Assembly (NCBI GenBank): GCA_016124535.1
Contig: WGNK01000025.1
Location: 88,145 to 152,144, forward strand
Reading direction: 5' to 3'
DNA length: 64,000 nt
Source: Azospirillum sp.
GTDB lineage: Bacteria > Pseudomonadota > Alphaproteobacteria > Azospirillales > Azospirillaceae
A program made the position numbers and the translations under genes. Under the pieces are notes generated by a model, which worked only from the letters and a program-made list of their open reading frames with translations, did not search any database and was not told where the DNA came from. Shown here piece by piece: positions 26,977-38,100 of the stretch (position 1 is its first letter; the number at the start of each line of letters is the position of its first letter).

Positions 26977-28791
26977 TCAGGGCGCCGTCTGCCGTGGGGC
27001 CGCGACGACCATCGCATCATATTGGATCAACGGATCGTCGAGCCGGCCGGGCGGGCCGGTGACCGGCCGCTGCAACCCCTTGGTCTTGCCGGTCACCATC
27101 GCCTGGACGAAGCGTTCCAGTTCGCCTTTGCTGAGGATGCCGTCGTTGCCGGTGTCGGCGGCGCCTTCGACCGCGCGGGCGAAGGCCCAGCTGAGCGCCC
27201 CCCGTGACACCCCATCGACTTTGATCAGCGGCGGCGTCTCGCCATCAGCCACCGCGCCGAAATAGAACAGGTTGCCGCCTGGAGCGATGGCATCGGCCAT
27301 GGTTCCGGAATGTCCGGCATCGACCACGAACACCACATTGACCGCGGCGGCACTCTTGAACAGCCGCGCCAGCTCGTCATCAAGGATCAGCTCGTTGGCC
27401 CCCTCGCCGCGGCTGCCATAGCCGGCAAGCACGAGGAATTCATCCATGCCGGTCGGCTCCGAGCCGGCGACGTATTCCGGCCGCTGATCGGCCTGCCCCG
27501 AGAATGCGAACACCACAGTGTCGCCCGGCTGGGCTTCTGCGACCAGTTCCCGGAACGCCGTAAGCACCGCATTGCGGGTCGCCTTGGCGTCGAGCAGCAA
27601 GCGGAGGTCGCGCGCGCCGGCACGGGTCACCGCCTCGGCGATATCACGGGCATCGCTGACCGAGCCACTGAGCGGCGGCAAAGACTGGTAGGCGTCTATG
27701 CCGACCACCAGGGCATAGAGCCCCTGCCCGCTGCGCACCGGTGCCGGCCCGGTCTCCGCCGCGACCGCCCGGCGCTCGGCCGCCGCCGCCGGCGAGGCAG
27801 ACGGAACCGGCTCGGCGCGCACCCGGGCCAGCGCGGCGAAACGCCCTTCGGGATAGGTTTCCAGATAGGCGCGGTAATCGGCCGGACGGCTGCTGTGCTT
27901 GATCGCGTCCCAGAAGGTCAGCTCGACGGCCTCGTCGGCCGCTGTGGCCGCAGTGACGGCGGCGGCAGTTTCCCCGGTGGCCGAGCGCGATGCCGGGCCG
28001 GCCGGCCGGGCCGGCGCCATCAGATAAATCGGGTCGCCGCCCAGCGAGCCGTAGGTGAAGGGCTGCTGGCGCCCCTCGGTCGCGGTCATCACGGTATCGC
28101 GGACCCGGCCGAACAGCCGTTCGATCGGCAGTCCCGGCGTTTCCAGGTGCTGGAGCAGCGCCGCGGTATAGGGGCTGTGGTCGCCGCTGCCATCGGCGGC
28201 GATCATGTCCTCCTTGGTCGCATAGGCGATCAAGGTATTGCCGTCGGCGGTTTCGATCCGGGCGAAGCCGCGCCCGACCAGGGTGGAACGGCTGCCCATC
28301 GAGCGCGCCATGCGGGCGCCGAACGGATTGTCGCGGCAGGCGTCGAGGATGACCACGCGCAGCCGCCGCGCGGTCTCGGCCTCGGCCATCACCCGTTCGA
28401 CCGAAACCGCCTCGTCCTCGAGATCCTTCTCGTCGGCCAGCCGGACATCGACCGGCAGCAAATAGTTGTGCCCGGCGATCTGAATGCCGTGGCCGGCATA
28501 GAAAATCAGCGCGATATCGGCGCCGGCAACCCGCTGACGGAAGGTCTTGAGCGCCTGGATCATGCCCTCGCGGTCCAGATCATAGCCGGCGACCACGGCA
28601 AAGCCGAGCCGCTCCAGACTAGCCGCCATCGCCCTGGCATCGGCCGGCGGATTGGCGAGGTGGGGTGCCAAGCGGTAGGCGCCGTTGCCGATCACCAGGG
28701 CGACGCGCTCCGCCGCCACGGCACTCCAGCCGCCGAGCGCGACGCCCAGAGCCACGACAAAACCGACCACCCGAACAACGCTGCCTGCCAT
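26977..28791 (-). CDS. Secreted tandem caspase-fold protein (active plus inactive C14 domain)
   Basis: 604 residues from the ATG at 28791 (28806 is also possible). A signal peptide (about 1-27) precedes caspase-like domain 1 with H101 (F-Y-A-G-H-G) and C152 (L-D-A-C-R-D). A linker carrying the W-D-A-I and Y-L-x-x-Y-P-x-G-x-F motif follows (about 293-320). Domain 2 (about 355-530) reads F-S-G-Q-A-D and V-D-A-G-H-S-G where active proteins have S-G-H-G and D-A-C-H-S-G, so both catalytic residues are lost (Q433, G493). An EF-hand-like D-T-G-N-D-G-I-L-S loop lies near the end. Substrate unknown. Confidence 0.85.
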   Translation of the reverse strand: MAGSVVRVVGFVVALGVALGGWSAVAAERVALVIGNGAYRLAPHLANPPADARAMAASLERLGFAVVAGYDLDREGMIQALKTFRQRVAGADIALIFYAGHGIQIAGHNYLLPVDVRLADEKDLEDEAVSVERVMAEAETARRLRVVILDACRDNPFGARMARSMGSRSTLVGRGFARIETADGNTLIAYATKEDMIAADGSGDHSPYTAALLQHLETPGLPIERLFGRVRDTVMTATEGRQQPFTYGSLGGDPIYLMAPARPAGPASRSATGETAAAVTAATAADEAVELTFWDAIKHSSRPADYRAYLETYPEGRFAALARVRAEPVPSASPAAAAERRAVAAETGPAPVRSGQGLYALVVGIDAYQSLPPLSGSVSDARDIAEAVTRAGARDLRLLLDAKATRNAVLTAFRELVAEAQPGDTVVFAFSGQADQRPEYVAGSEPTGMDEFLVLAGYGSRGEGANELILDDELARLFKSAAAVNVVFVVDAGHSGTMADAIAPGGNLFYFGAVADGETPPLIKVDGVSRGALSWAFARAVEGAADTGNDGILSKGELERFVQAMVTGKTKGLQRPVTGPPGRLDDPLIQYDAMVVAAPRQTAP

Positions 28792-28950
28792 CGTCGCCTC
28801 ACCCATCCGCCCCTGCCGCGGGGCCGGCCCATTTCATCCATACCCAGTCGGGCGATATCTGGGGCGGCATTGGGGCGCCGTTAAGGCAGCCGCGCAGACT
28901 TCACGCGCCGGCGTGGCCGCCAGGTCACGGGCATCGGTCACGGGCATCGG

Positions 28951-29772
28951 TCACGGCATGAACTGTTCCTTGAGGATGCGTTCCTCGAGATTGAACTCCG
29001 GGTCGAACAGCAGGGTCTGGCTGACCGAGCGGTCCTCCGCGACCTCGACCGTGGCGACTTCGCGAACTTCGAAAGAATCGGCGACCGCGCTGACCGGCCG
29101 TTTCGGCGACTCCAGAATCTCGAAGCGGATGCGCGCGGTGTGCGACAGCAGGGCGCCGCGCCAGCGCCGCGGCCGGAATACGCTGATCGGGGTCAGCGCC
29201 AGGACATTGGCCTCAAGCGGAATGATCGGACCGTGGGCGGAGAAGTTGTAGGCGGTACTGCCCGCCGGGGTCGACACCAGGGCACCGTCGCAGTTCAGCT
29301 CGGGCAGGCGTTCGACGCCGTCGACCAGGATCCGCAGCTTGGCCGCCTGGCGGGATTGGCGCAGCAGGGAGACCTCGTTGATCGCCAGCGCTTCGACCCG
29401 CTCGCCATTGGTCCGGGTGGCGACCATGCGCAAGGGATGGAGATGGACCTTCTGGGCGCGGGCCACCCGCGACGGCAGGTCGCCATCGCTATAGTCGTTG
29501 AGCAGAAAGCCGACCGAGCCGCGGTTCACGCCATAGACCGGCAGCGGCAGCAGCGGTGCCGGTCCCAGCCCCCGGTGCAGGGTTTCCAGCATAAAACCGT
29601 CGCCGCCGAGGGCCACCACCGCATCGGCTTCGGCCAACGGCGTATTGCCGTAGCGGCTGCCGAATTCGGCCAGCGCCGCCTGCGCCTCCTCGGTATCGGC
29701 GGCGAGGAAGCACAGCCGGGGCGCAGCGACCTCCCGATCGGCAGCCGGGTCGGGGGCGATGTGATCTGCCAT
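28951..29772 (-). CDS. nadK: NAD kinase
   Basis: 273 residues from the ATG at 29772, which has GGAGGGGAAGG upstream; a longer frame to 29928 is out of family. The conserved G-G-D-G-F-M-L-E (ATP/NAD site), the [10 protein letters not shown] loop, N-E-V-S-L and the T-P-A-G-S-T-A-Y-N motif are all present. It phosphorylates NAD to NADP in the cytoplasm. It lies 76 bases downstream of the LOG-family gene in the same orientation, probably in one transcript. Confidence 0.95.
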   Translation of the reverse strand: MADHIAPDPAADREVAAPRLCFLAADTEEAQAALAEFGSRYGNTPLAEADAVVALGGDGFMLETLHRGLGPAPLLPLPVYGVNRGSVGFLLNDYSDGDLPSRVARAQKVHLHPLRMVATRTNGERVEALAINEVSLLRQSRQAAKLRILVDGVERLPELNCDGALVSTPAGSTAYNFSAHGPIIPLEANVLALTPISVFRPRRWRGALLSHTARIRFEILESPKRPVSAVADSFEVREVATVEVAEDRSVSQTLLFDPEFNLEERILKEQFMP

Positions 29773-29848
29773 GGGCGCCTTCCCCTCCGGACCTGGTCTC
29801 AAACGCCACAGAAGGCGCTGGCGTCTTGGAGCCGGGCCAGCCACGGGG

Positions 29849-30427
29849 TCAGCTCTCGTCGTCGGCGATCCAGCGGGCCACCGGCGGCGGCTGATAGCGG
29901 CGGATCGCCCGCAGCATCGAGTCCGCATCGCTTGCCACCATCAGAATGTCGCGATGAACCTGTTTCAGGAAGCCTTGAGCAACCACCTCTTCGAGGAAGG
30001 TCAGCAGGCTGTCGTAGAAACCATCGACATTGAGCAGGCCGCACGGTTTGGCGTGCTGGCCGAGCTGCGCCCAACTCCACACCTCGAAGATTTCCTCAAG
30101 CGTGCCGACGCCGCCGGGCAGCGCGATGAAGGCGTCGGACAGGCTGGCCATCACCGCCTTGCGTTCATGCATCGAGCCGACCACCCGCAGGTCGTCGAGC
30201 TTATCATGGGCGACTTCGCGGCGCAGCAGCGCCCGCGGAATCACCCCGATCACCTCGCCGCCGCCGGCCTTGGCGGCGTCGGCGACCACGCCCATCAGCC
30301 CGACCGAAGCCCCGCCATAGACCACGCCGATGCCCTCGCGCGCCAGCAGCGCGCCAAGCGCGGTCGCGGCATCGCGATAGGCCGGATCATGGCCGGGGTT
30401 GGAGCCGCAGAAGACACAGATCCGCAT
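29849..30427 (-). CDS. LOG family protein (TIGR00730 Rossmann fold)
   Basis: 192 residues with the family's two signatures: the N-terminal C-V-F-C-G-S-N-P-G and the P-G-G-V-G-T-L-E-E nucleotide/phosphoribosyl site. Members often annotated as lysine decarboxylase are in fact nucleoside 5'-monophosphate phosphoribohydrolases, as in cytokinin activation; bacterial homologues may act on AMP-type substrates. Upstream of nadK and probably co-transcribed. Confidence 0.9.
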   Translation of the reverse strand: MRICVFCGSNPGHDPAYRDAATALGALLAREGIGVVYGGASVGLMGVVADAAKAGGGEVIGVIPRALLRREVAHDKLDDLRVVGSMHERKAVMASLSDAFIALPGGVGTLEEIFEVWSWAQLGQHAKPCGLLNVDGFYDSLLTFLEEVVAQGFLKQVHRDILMVASDADSMLRAIRRYQPPPVARWIADDES

Positions 30428-30647
30428 GGGGCGCTCTTAACGGAGGGGGCAGCGAGGGTGAGCAATGCCTGAAGGCTGCGCAAAAAGCTACCCCCCGCGA
30501 ACCGGCCGCCGGGCGCCTCGATGCAAGATCATCCGCCCGCGACCCGGCAGAAACCTGCCATCTCGGAAGAGACACTGGTCAAGGGCGCCGAGTTCGCCCA
30601 TCCTTGCGGATACAAGGTCATAACGACCGTTGAGGGGAGATAAGGAC

Positions 30648-31163
30648 ATGGAATTCATTCAGGATTTCTGGGGCGGTTTCAAACAGACGACCAGCCTCGC
30701 ACCACTCTATCTGGCGTTGGTCACCGCGGGGCTGTGGGCCGACCGCCAATTCGGCAAGTCGGAAGAAGTGCGTCTGGCCGGCGGCCTGATTCTGGGACTG
30801 ATCGGCGGTGTCGTGCTGACCTACCTGAAGATCGCGGTCAATTTCCCGCCCTGGCTGTTCCCGCTGCCGCTGGTTCTGCTCGGACTGATCTGTGCGCTGA
30901 AGTCGCCGGCGGAGAATTCCGGCGTCGCCTTTTTCGTGTTGCTTGGGATCGGCGTTTATTTTGGCTTCGGCCAAAGCTGGCAGGGTGGTCAACTCGCGAC
31001 CCTGATCGGCATCGCCGGGGGTGCGGTGATGGCGCTGGCGGCCGGAATCGGGCTGGGCACGATCGTCTCGGCAGCGATCGGCAGCTTCTCGATCCGCTTC
31101 TTCGGATTCGGGGTCGCTGCGATCGGCGTGCTCATGCTGCTCGACCGCGGCATGCTTCGTTAG
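30648..31163 (+). CDS. Small multi-pass membrane protein of unknown function
   Basis: 171 residues from the ATG at 30648, which has GGGGAGATAAGGA upstream. It has about five to six hydrophobic segments and almost no soluble part apart from the first 15 residues. I do not recognise the family. There are no conserved charged residues in the membrane segments that would suggest transport of a specific ion. It converges with gpsA. Confidence 0.7.
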   Translation: MEFIQDFWGGFKQTTSLAPLYLALVTAGLWADRQFGKSEEVRLAGGLILGLIGGVVLTYLKIAVNFPPWLFPLPLVLLGLICALKSPAENSGVAFFVLLGIGVYFGFGQSWQGGQLATLIGIAGGAVMALAAGIGLGTIVSAAIGSFSIRFFGFGVAAIGVLMLLDRGMLR

Positions 31164-31206
31164 GGCATTTTTTCGATCGACGCGGGCGGCGGTTCCGGGG
31201 CGGAGG

Positions 31207-32205
31207 TCAGTCGCCCTCCTCCCGGAACGGTCGCGCCAGCAGGGCATCAATGGTGCCGTCGATCCCGGCGCCGCGGTTGAGGATGGCGTCGACTGCGGCG
31301 GAGATCGGCATTTCGATGCGGTGTCGCGCCGCCAATTCGACCACCGCGGCGGCCGAGGTGACGCCCTCGGCGACCGAGCGGCGCTCGTTCAGCACCTCCC
31401 GGAGGTCGCGCCCCTCGCCCAGAGCGACGCCCAGGGACATGTTACGCGACTGAAGGCCGCTGCAGGTCAGGGTCAGGTCGCCCAGCCCGGACAGCCCCAT
31501 CAGGGTCTCCGGTTTCGCGCCCATGGCGCGACCGAGTCGGCCGATCTCGGCGAGGCCGCGGGTGATCAGGGCGGCGCGGGCATTGTCGCCGAACCGGCGG
31601 CCGTGGACGACGCCGCACGCGATCGCCAGGACGTTCTTGACCGCGCCGCCGATCTCGGCACCGATCAGATCATCGGACAAATAGGGCCGGAAGGCGCGGC
31701 TGCCCAGCGCCTCGGCCAAACCGGCCCCCAGCGCCGGGTCGGGACAGGCGAGCGTCACCGCGGTCGGCAAGCCGCGCGCGACCTCGGCGGCAAAGGTCGG
31801 CCCCGACAGCACCGCCAGCGGCCGGCCGGGCAAAGCCGCGGCCGCAACCTCGCTCATCAGGCGGCAGCTGCCGAGTTCGACCCCTTTGGCGCAGATCACC
31901 ACCGGAGTGGTCGCCGCCAGCGTTCCGGCCAGATTGCTCGCGACCCGCCCCAGGTGCTGGGCCGGAACCACCAGCAGGATCAGGTCGCTTCGCGCCGCCT
32001 CGGCGAGCTGCGCGGTTGACCGGATCGCGGGGTCCAGCGGCACGCCGGGCAGAAACAGCCGATTTTCGTGGTGCCGGTTGATCGAGTCGACCACCTCCGC
32101 CTCGCGCGCCCACAGCACGACCTCGGCCCCCGCCCGCACCGCCGTCACCGCCATCGCGGTCCCCCAGGCACCGCCGCCGATTACCCCGATTCTCTGGAAT
32201 GCCAT
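31207..32205 (-). CDS. gpsA: Glycerol-3-phosphate dehydrogenase [NAD(P)+]
   Basis: 332 residues from the ATG at 32205; the open frame extends to 32337 but the family begins with this M-A-F-Q-R-I-G-V-I-G-G-G-A-W-G-T-A. The Rossmann motif G-G-G-A-W-G, the catalytic lysines in V-I-C-A-K-G and G-A-V-K-N-V-L-A-I-A, and L-S-G-L-G-D-L-T-L-T-C are present. It reduces dihydroxyacetone phosphate to sn-glycerol 3-phosphate for phospholipid synthesis. tsaD, its frequent partner, lies 1.6 kb away in the same orientation, separated by an opposite-strand gene. Confidence 0.95.
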   Translation of the reverse strand: MAFQRIGVIGGGAWGTAMAVTAVRAGAEVVLWAREAEVVDSINRHHENRLFLPGVPLDPAIRSTAQLAEAARSDLILLVVPAQHLGRVASNLAGTLAATTPVVICAKGVELGSCRLMSEVAAAALPGRPLAVLSGPTFAAEVARGLPTAVTLACPDPALGAGLAEALGSRAFRPYLSDDLIGAEIGGAVKNVLAIACGVVHGRRFGDNARAALITRGLAEIGRLGRAMGAKPETLMGLSGLGDLTLTCSGLQSRNMSLGVALGEGRDLREVLNERRSVAEGVTSAAAVVELAARHRIEMPISAAVDAILNRGAGIDGTIDALLARPFREEGD

Positions 32206-32384
32206 CCTGTTTCGACCCTTCGCGCAGCACTTGAGCCCGAATAAAGCACCCCGCCCCATCGTTCGGCAACGGCGGAAGCCTGCGGCATCAGACGAATTGC
32301 CACGTCGCATAAACGGCGTGAAGTTTGTGCGGCGCACCGGAGTTCGCTACACTCATCGGGTCTGTCGCTTCCGAATGAAATCCG

Positions 32385-33734
32385 ATGCTCCTGAGACTGA
32401 TCATGTTCGCGGCCGCGGTTCTGGCGCTGCCGCCGTCGGTGGTTGCCGGCCCGCACCCGTCCAGGGCGGTGGTCCAGGACCGGATCACACTGGCGGGCAA
32501 GCAGATTCCGTTGCCCGAAGGCCAATGGCGCGTGGCCGGTCATGGCTACGGCGCCCGCCATAATCCCGACAGCGAGGCTTATGGCGCGATCGAGAACCTG
32601 GTGCTGCTGAAGCAGGCCGGCAGCGTGGTGGAAGCGCTGGCGGTGATCAGCACCAATGTCCTGGAGACCAGCCGCGGCTGGGATTTTGCCAAGGAATGCC
32701 GGCGCGACGACTTTCACCTGGCCGAAGCCGAGCCCAACGGCACCGGCGGCTCGTGTTTGTTCGTCACCCATGTGGTGTCGTCGTCGGGCGCCGGATCGTC
32801 GAAGGCCTGGCTGGGCGCGCTGGATCTGATCGAAACCGAGTATCTGGCGATCCCGACCACCTGGGTGGTCGGCGGTTTCACCATTGCCAACCGCGCCGAC
32901 TTCGTCGATGTCCGTTACTATTTCAACCCCGACGTCCGGGGATTGCGGCCACCGCGCTATTACGAGTGGAGCCGCAACGACTGGCACAAGGATAACGTTG
33001 AGGCCTTTGCCGAAAAGCGCCGCTTCGTCGACACGGTGATCCGCTGGGCCAGGGCGTTCCGGCACTACGTCGATATCGGCCTGCGCGGCAAGCTCGACGG
33101 CGTCGCCGGTCTGCCGCTGCCCTGGACGCTCGACGACGACGCCCACTTCTCCGACGCCAGCGAGCGGCTGCTCGCGCTGCGGCACCTCCACGAAATCGGC
33201 GCGATCACCGACCAGGCCTATGCCGAGCAAAGCGAGCTGGTCCTGGCGACCCATGCCGTCGAACCCGATCCCGGCGCTTCCTGGAAGACCGCCCTGGCCA
33301 AGACGCTGTCGTGGCGCGCCCTGGCGACCACCGACACCATGCTGATCAGCTATATCATGAGCGGTGATCTTCGGGTCGCCGGGTCGATCGCGCTGGCCGA
33401 GGTGGTGTCCAAGATGGCGGCCTATTTCGGCCACGAACTGGCCTGGGACTATTTTCGCGCCCATGGTAAGGACGCGGTCAACGCGATCGAGCTCGATACG
33501 GCGGGCACCAATCGCGGCAGCACCAATGAAAAACCCCGCGGCGGCGTCACCGGTCTGCTTTCCGGTCTGCTGCCGCCGTCCTGGTCGCGTTCGGTCGGCA
33601 GCTGGCTGCCAGAGCCGCCGGATCCGACGCCGGCAGCCAAGCCGACCGCGCAGCCGCGCAGCCGCGACTGGCTGCCCGATAGCTGGCTGCCCAGCAACTG
33701 GTTCAGCAGCGACGCCGGGGCGATCAAGAAGTAG
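32385..33734 (+). CDS. Exported protein fused to a DUF2061 membrane domain
   Basis: 449 residues. A signal peptide (about 1-21) is followed by a 275-residue domain of unknown family. Residues 299-357 (S-W-K-T-A-L-A-K-T-L-S-W-R and later A-L-A-E-V-V-S-K-M) match the DUF2061 pattern, a two-helix membrane domain normally found as a short stand-alone protein. The C-terminal 60 residues are proline/tryptophan-rich with repeated W-L-P. The fusion is unusual. The gene sits between gpsA and tsaD on the other strand. Confidence 0.65.
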   Translation: MLLRLIMFAAAVLALPPSVVAGPHPSRAVVQDRITLAGKQIPLPEGQWRVAGHGYGARHNPDSEAYGAIENLVLLKQAGSVVEALAVISTNVLETSRGWDFAKECRRDDFHLAEAEPNGTGGSCLFVTHVVSSSGAGSSKAWLGALDLIETEYLAIPTTWVVGGFTIANRADFVDVRYYFNPDVRGLRPPRYYEWSRNDWHKDNVEAFAEKRRFVDTVIRWARAFRHYVDIGLRGKLDGVAGLPLPWTLDDDAHFSDASERLLALRHLHEIGAITDQAYAEQSELVLATHAVEPDPGASWKTALAKTLSWRALATTDTMLISYIMSGDLRVAGSIALAEVVSKMAAYFGHELAWDYFRAHGKDAVNAIELDTAGTNRGSTNEKPRGGVTGLLSGLLPPSWSRSVGSWLPEPPDPTPAAKPTAQPRSRDWLPDSWLPSNWFSSDAGAIKK

Positions 33735-33756
33735 AAGCCCGGCGGAGCCTTGACGG

Positions 33757-34818
33757 TCAGGCCTTGACCCCGGCGCCAGGGGCGGCGCGGGCGGTGGGGT
33801 CGAGCGGCCAGCGCGGGCGGGGGGCGAAGGAAAAATCATCGATCAGGCCGAGGCCCAGGCGCTCGATCCCGGCCCAGGCGATCATCGCCGCGTTGTCGCC
33901 GCACAGGGCCAGGGGCGGTGCCACGAAGGCGAAACCTTCCGCGGCCGCCAGCGCCGCGAGGCGGGCGCGCAAGGCCCGGTTGGCGGCAACCCCGCCCGCC
34001 ACCACCAGAGTGGTGCCCTTCGGGTGGGCGGCCCGGAACGCGGCAATGGCATGGCGGCAACGGTCGGCCAGGACATCGGCGACCGCCTCCTGAAACGCCG
34101 CGGCCAGATCGGCCACCTCGCCGGCGGCCAGCCCTGCCTCGGGCAGCGCCGCCACCCTCTGGCGCAGCGCGGTCTTCAGGCCGGAGAAGGAAAAATCGCA
34201 GCCCGGGCGACCCAACATCGGGCGCGGCAGCGGAAAACGTCCGGGATCGCTCGCGGCCAGCGCCGCCCGTTCGACCAGGGGGCCTCCGGGATAGCCCAGA
34301 CCCAGCAGCTTGGCCGCCTTGTCGAACGCCTCGCCGACCGCGTCGTCGATCGTGGTGCCGAGCCGGCGGTAGCGCCCGACCCCTTCGACCGCGAGCAATT
34401 GGCAATGACCGCCGGAAACCAGCAGCAACAGATAGGGAAACGCCGCGTCGTCGGTCAGCCGGGCGGTCAGCGCGTGGCCTTCCAGATGGTTGACCGCCAG
34501 GAACGGCAGGCCACGGGCATATGCGATCGCCTTGGCCATCATCACGCCGACGATAACGCCGCCGATCAGGCCGGGACCGCCGGTCGCCGCGATGCCGTCC
34601 AGCCCGCCGAAAGTCAATCCGGCCTCGGCCAGCGCCTGCGCGATCAGGCGGTCGAGATGCTCCAGATGGGCACGCGCCGCGATCTCCGGCACCACGCCGC
34701 CATAAGGCCGATGCTCCGCCACCTGCGACAGCACGACATTGGCGAGGATCTCCCGAGAATCGGTCACGACCGCTGCCGCGGTTTCGTCACAACTGGTCTC
34801 TATACCCAGAACGATCAT
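33757..34818 (-). CDS. tsaD: tRNA N6-adenosine threonylcarbamoyltransferase TsaD
   Basis: 353 residues from the ATG at 34818 ([13 protein letters not shown]), the invariant N-terminus of the family; the frame stays open to 35076 but upstream residues are not family-like. The metal motif H-L-E-G-H and the preceding A-H-L-E-H are present, as are the ASKHA nucleotide motifs. With TsaB/E/C it makes t6A37 on ANN-decoding tRNAs. Divergent from the SNF2 helicase across a 295-bp gap that should hold both promoters. Confidence 0.96.
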   Translation of the reverse strand: MIVLGIETSCDETAAAVVTDSREILANVVLSQVAEHRPYGGVVPEIAARAHLEHLDRLIAQALAEAGLTFGGLDGIAATGGPGLIGGVIVGVMMAKAIAYARGLPFLAVNHLEGHALTARLTDDAAFPYLLLLVSGGHCQLLAVEGVGRYRRLGTTIDDAVGEAFDKAAKLLGLGYPGGPLVERAALAASDPGRFPLPRPMLGRPGCDFSFSGLKTALRQRVAALPEAGLAAGEVADLAAAFQEAVADVLADRCRHAIAAFRAAHPKGTTLVVAGGVAANRALRARLAALAAAEGFAFVAPPLALCGDNAAMIAWAGIERLGLGLIDDFSFAPRPRWPLDPTARAAPGAGVKA

Positions 34819-35113
34819 GTCTCTCGCCTCGAAACCCTTTGGACTCAAAATGTACGCCCAGCCATGCAAGCATTCCTTCCCTTTCTTGGCGCCCGGTCGC
34901 TTATGGGTTAACTGGGGTGGGCCGTGTGTTGGCGAGACCAAACTGGCCTCATCAAAATCTTGTGGGTAAATCGAGGCGTTGTGGCAATATGGCTGACAGC
35001 GGCAACATGTTGTGGTAGGCAAATCTCGGGTAATCGTTATCGTCAGCCGTATCATTCGTTTCGAATCCGATCGCATTCAAGCGACGGCCGCTTTTGCACC
35101 GGAGGTGCAATAG

Positions 35114-38100
35114 ATGACTGTCAAAGCCAAGAGAATCAATATCCCGACCAGGGGCGACCGCGCCGCGGTACGGGCCAAGTCTGCATCGCCGACGTTCAAG
35201 ACCGCGTTTTCCGAAGGCGACCTGGACGGCGTATTCGATCGCCGCGCGGTCGAGCGTGGTCGCCATCTGGCACAGCAGGGCGTGGTTGCACTCGACGACG
35301 TGACCAGCGAGAACCGTTTCAGTGCCGCGGTTGCCGACGGCCGCTTTCGCCAGCGGGTCGCGGTCCAGGTGCTCAGCCGTAAAGACGGCATCCTGTTCGT
35401 CACCCAGTGCTCGTGCCGGGTGGCAAATTGCGCCCATGCCGCCGCCGCCGCCTTCACTTTGCTGAACAAGTTTCCGGAACTGCGGCGGCCGCATCAGGAC
35501 AGCTTTCTCGATCGCCTGGCGCCGCCCGCCGCCGCGGAGCAGCGTGCGATCGTCTACGGCCTGGACGTCGAGGAAGACGACGGGGCGCTCTATGTCACCG
35601 TGTTCAACGAAATCCGCACCGGGGCCGCGGTCCGTCTGGTCGCGAGTTCACCCAAGCGCGCGGCACAGGCCGACGGCGCCGGCGAACTCGACCGCGACAT
35701 CTGCGGCCTGCTCGGCAATTCCAGCCTGCCGCTGGTGGCAATTTCGCTCGACCAGGACGAACAGGTCGATCAATTGGTCGACCGACTGGCGGAAAGCCGG
35801 CGCTGCCGCTGGCAGCCGACCGGCGTCACCCTGAGCAAGGGCCACGAGAAGCGCTTTCTGGTCGAGCGCAACGCCCGCACCGGCGCCTGGCACGTGCTCA
35901 ATCCGCCGCCGCGCATCCGGCTGATCCGCAGCGAGGTGCCCTGGTACGTCAACGAGGCCTCGGGCAAAGTCGGCCCGGCCGAAGTCGAGGTGGTGTCGAC
36001 CGAAGGCTTCACGCCGTCGGCCGAAACCCCCAAACCGTCCCAGGCGACTTACGAATCCCCGGTGATCGTCCCCGGCACCGCGGTGCCGGTGCTGGTCGCG
36101 GCGTCGAGCCAGCCGGGCGGCGGCGCCGACAGCGAAGGGCTGGATGCCCTGCTGCTCCAATTCGACTATGGCGACCGCCGGGTCCGCGAGGACGAGCCCG
36201 GCCAGTTCGCCCGCGTCGACGGAGACGGCGGCACGGTGTTCATCCGCCGGGACCGCCGCGCCGAAGAGCAGGCGGCCAATACCCTGCGCACGCTCGGCCT
36301 CTCGGCGGTCCGGATCGCCACCGATGGCGGCACCGGCGACACCGCTTGCCGCGGCTACGCCTTCCGCACCCGCAGTGCGATGGAGGCCTGGGCCGAATTC
36401 ATCATGAAGGAGGTCGAGGGCCTGCGGCGCAAGGGCTGGCGGATCGATCTCGGCCAGCAATTCCAGTACCGCGTGATCGATATCGCCGATGACTGGGATA
36501 TCGAGGTCTTCGAAGTCGGCCACGAGTGGTTCTCACTCGATGTCGGGATCGAGGTCGAAGGCCGGCGTTATCCGCTGCTGCCGATCCTGATCGGCATGAT
36601 CGAGCGCGGCGGCATGTCGGCCCTGCGGACCGAGGACGGCAAAGTGCGCGCCATGCTCGACGACGGCCGCATCCTGGCCTTGCCCGCCGAGCGCGTCGCC
36701 AAGTTCCTCGGCACCCTGCAGGAGATCCTGGGCGGCGGCCGCCTGGGCCGCGATGGCCGGCTCAACCTGTCCACCGCCGAAGCGCCGGCGCTGGTCGATC
36801 TGGAAGACATCGTCGGCACCCGCTGGCACGGCGCCACCCGGCTGCTCGACCTCGGCCGGCGGCTGCGCGCCTTCGACCATCTGGAACGGGTCGACCCGCC
36901 CGCCGGCTTCAAGGCCCAGCTCCGCCCCTATCAGTGCGACGGTCTCGATTGGCTGCAGTTTCTGCGCGCCAATGACATGGCCGGCATCCTGGCCGACGAC
37001 ATGGGGCTCGGCAAGACCGCACAGACCCTGGCCCATATCGCGGTCGAGCGTCACACCGGCCGGATGGATCGGCCCTGCCTGATCGTGGTGCCGACCAGCC
37101 TGGTGCCCAACTGGACCGCCGAGGCAGCACGTTTCGTGCCGGATCTGTCGGTGCTGGTGTTCCACGGCCTCGACCGCCATCAGCGCCGCAGCGAGGTCGC
37201 CAGTTCAGACCTGGTGGTCACGACCTACGCGATCGTCGCCCGCGACGTGGAATTCCTCGCCAAGATCGAATTTCATCTGATCGTGCTCGACGAGGCCCAG
37301 TCGATCAAGAACCCCGCCGCCAAGGCGACCAAGGCGGTGTGCAAGCTGAAGGCGCGCCACCGGCTGTGCCTGACCGGTACCCCGATCGAAAACCATCTGG
37401 GCGAGGTGTGGTCGCAATTCGCCTTCCTGATGCCGGGCATCCTGGGCGACCAGCGCAGCTTCACCACCCGCTTCCGCACGCCCATCGAGAAGCACGGCGA
37501 CACCGAGCGCCGGACCCAGCTCGCCCATCGCCTGCGTCCGTTCATGTTGCGCCGGACCAAGGCCGAGGTCGCCACCGACCTGCCGCCCAAGACCGAGATC
37601 ATGCGCCGGGTCGAGCTGGCCACCGACCAGCGCGACCTTTACGAGACCATCCGGCTGTCGATGCACCAGAAGGTGCGCGAGGAAGTCGCTCGGCTCGGTA
37701 TCGGCCGCTCGCGGATCGTCATCCTCGACGCGCTGCTCAAGCTGCGTCAGGTCTGCTGCGACCCGCGCCTGGTCAAGCTGAAATCGGCGCAGAAGGTCAC
37801 CGGCAGCGGCAAGCTGGAAACCCTGATGGAGATGCTGCCCGAGATGATCGAGGAGGGCCGGCGCATCCTGCTGTTCTCCCAGTTCACCTCGATGCTGGAT
37901 CTGATCAAGGAAGCGCTGGTGCCGACCGGCATTCCCTATGTGGAATTACGCGGCGACACCGCCGACCGCGCCACTCCGGTGCTGCGCTTCCAGGCCTGCG
38001 AGGTGCCGCTGTTCCTGATCAGCCTCAAGGCCGGCGGCAAGGGCCTCAACCTGACCGCGGCCGACACCGTGATCCACTATGACCCATGGTGGAACCCGGC

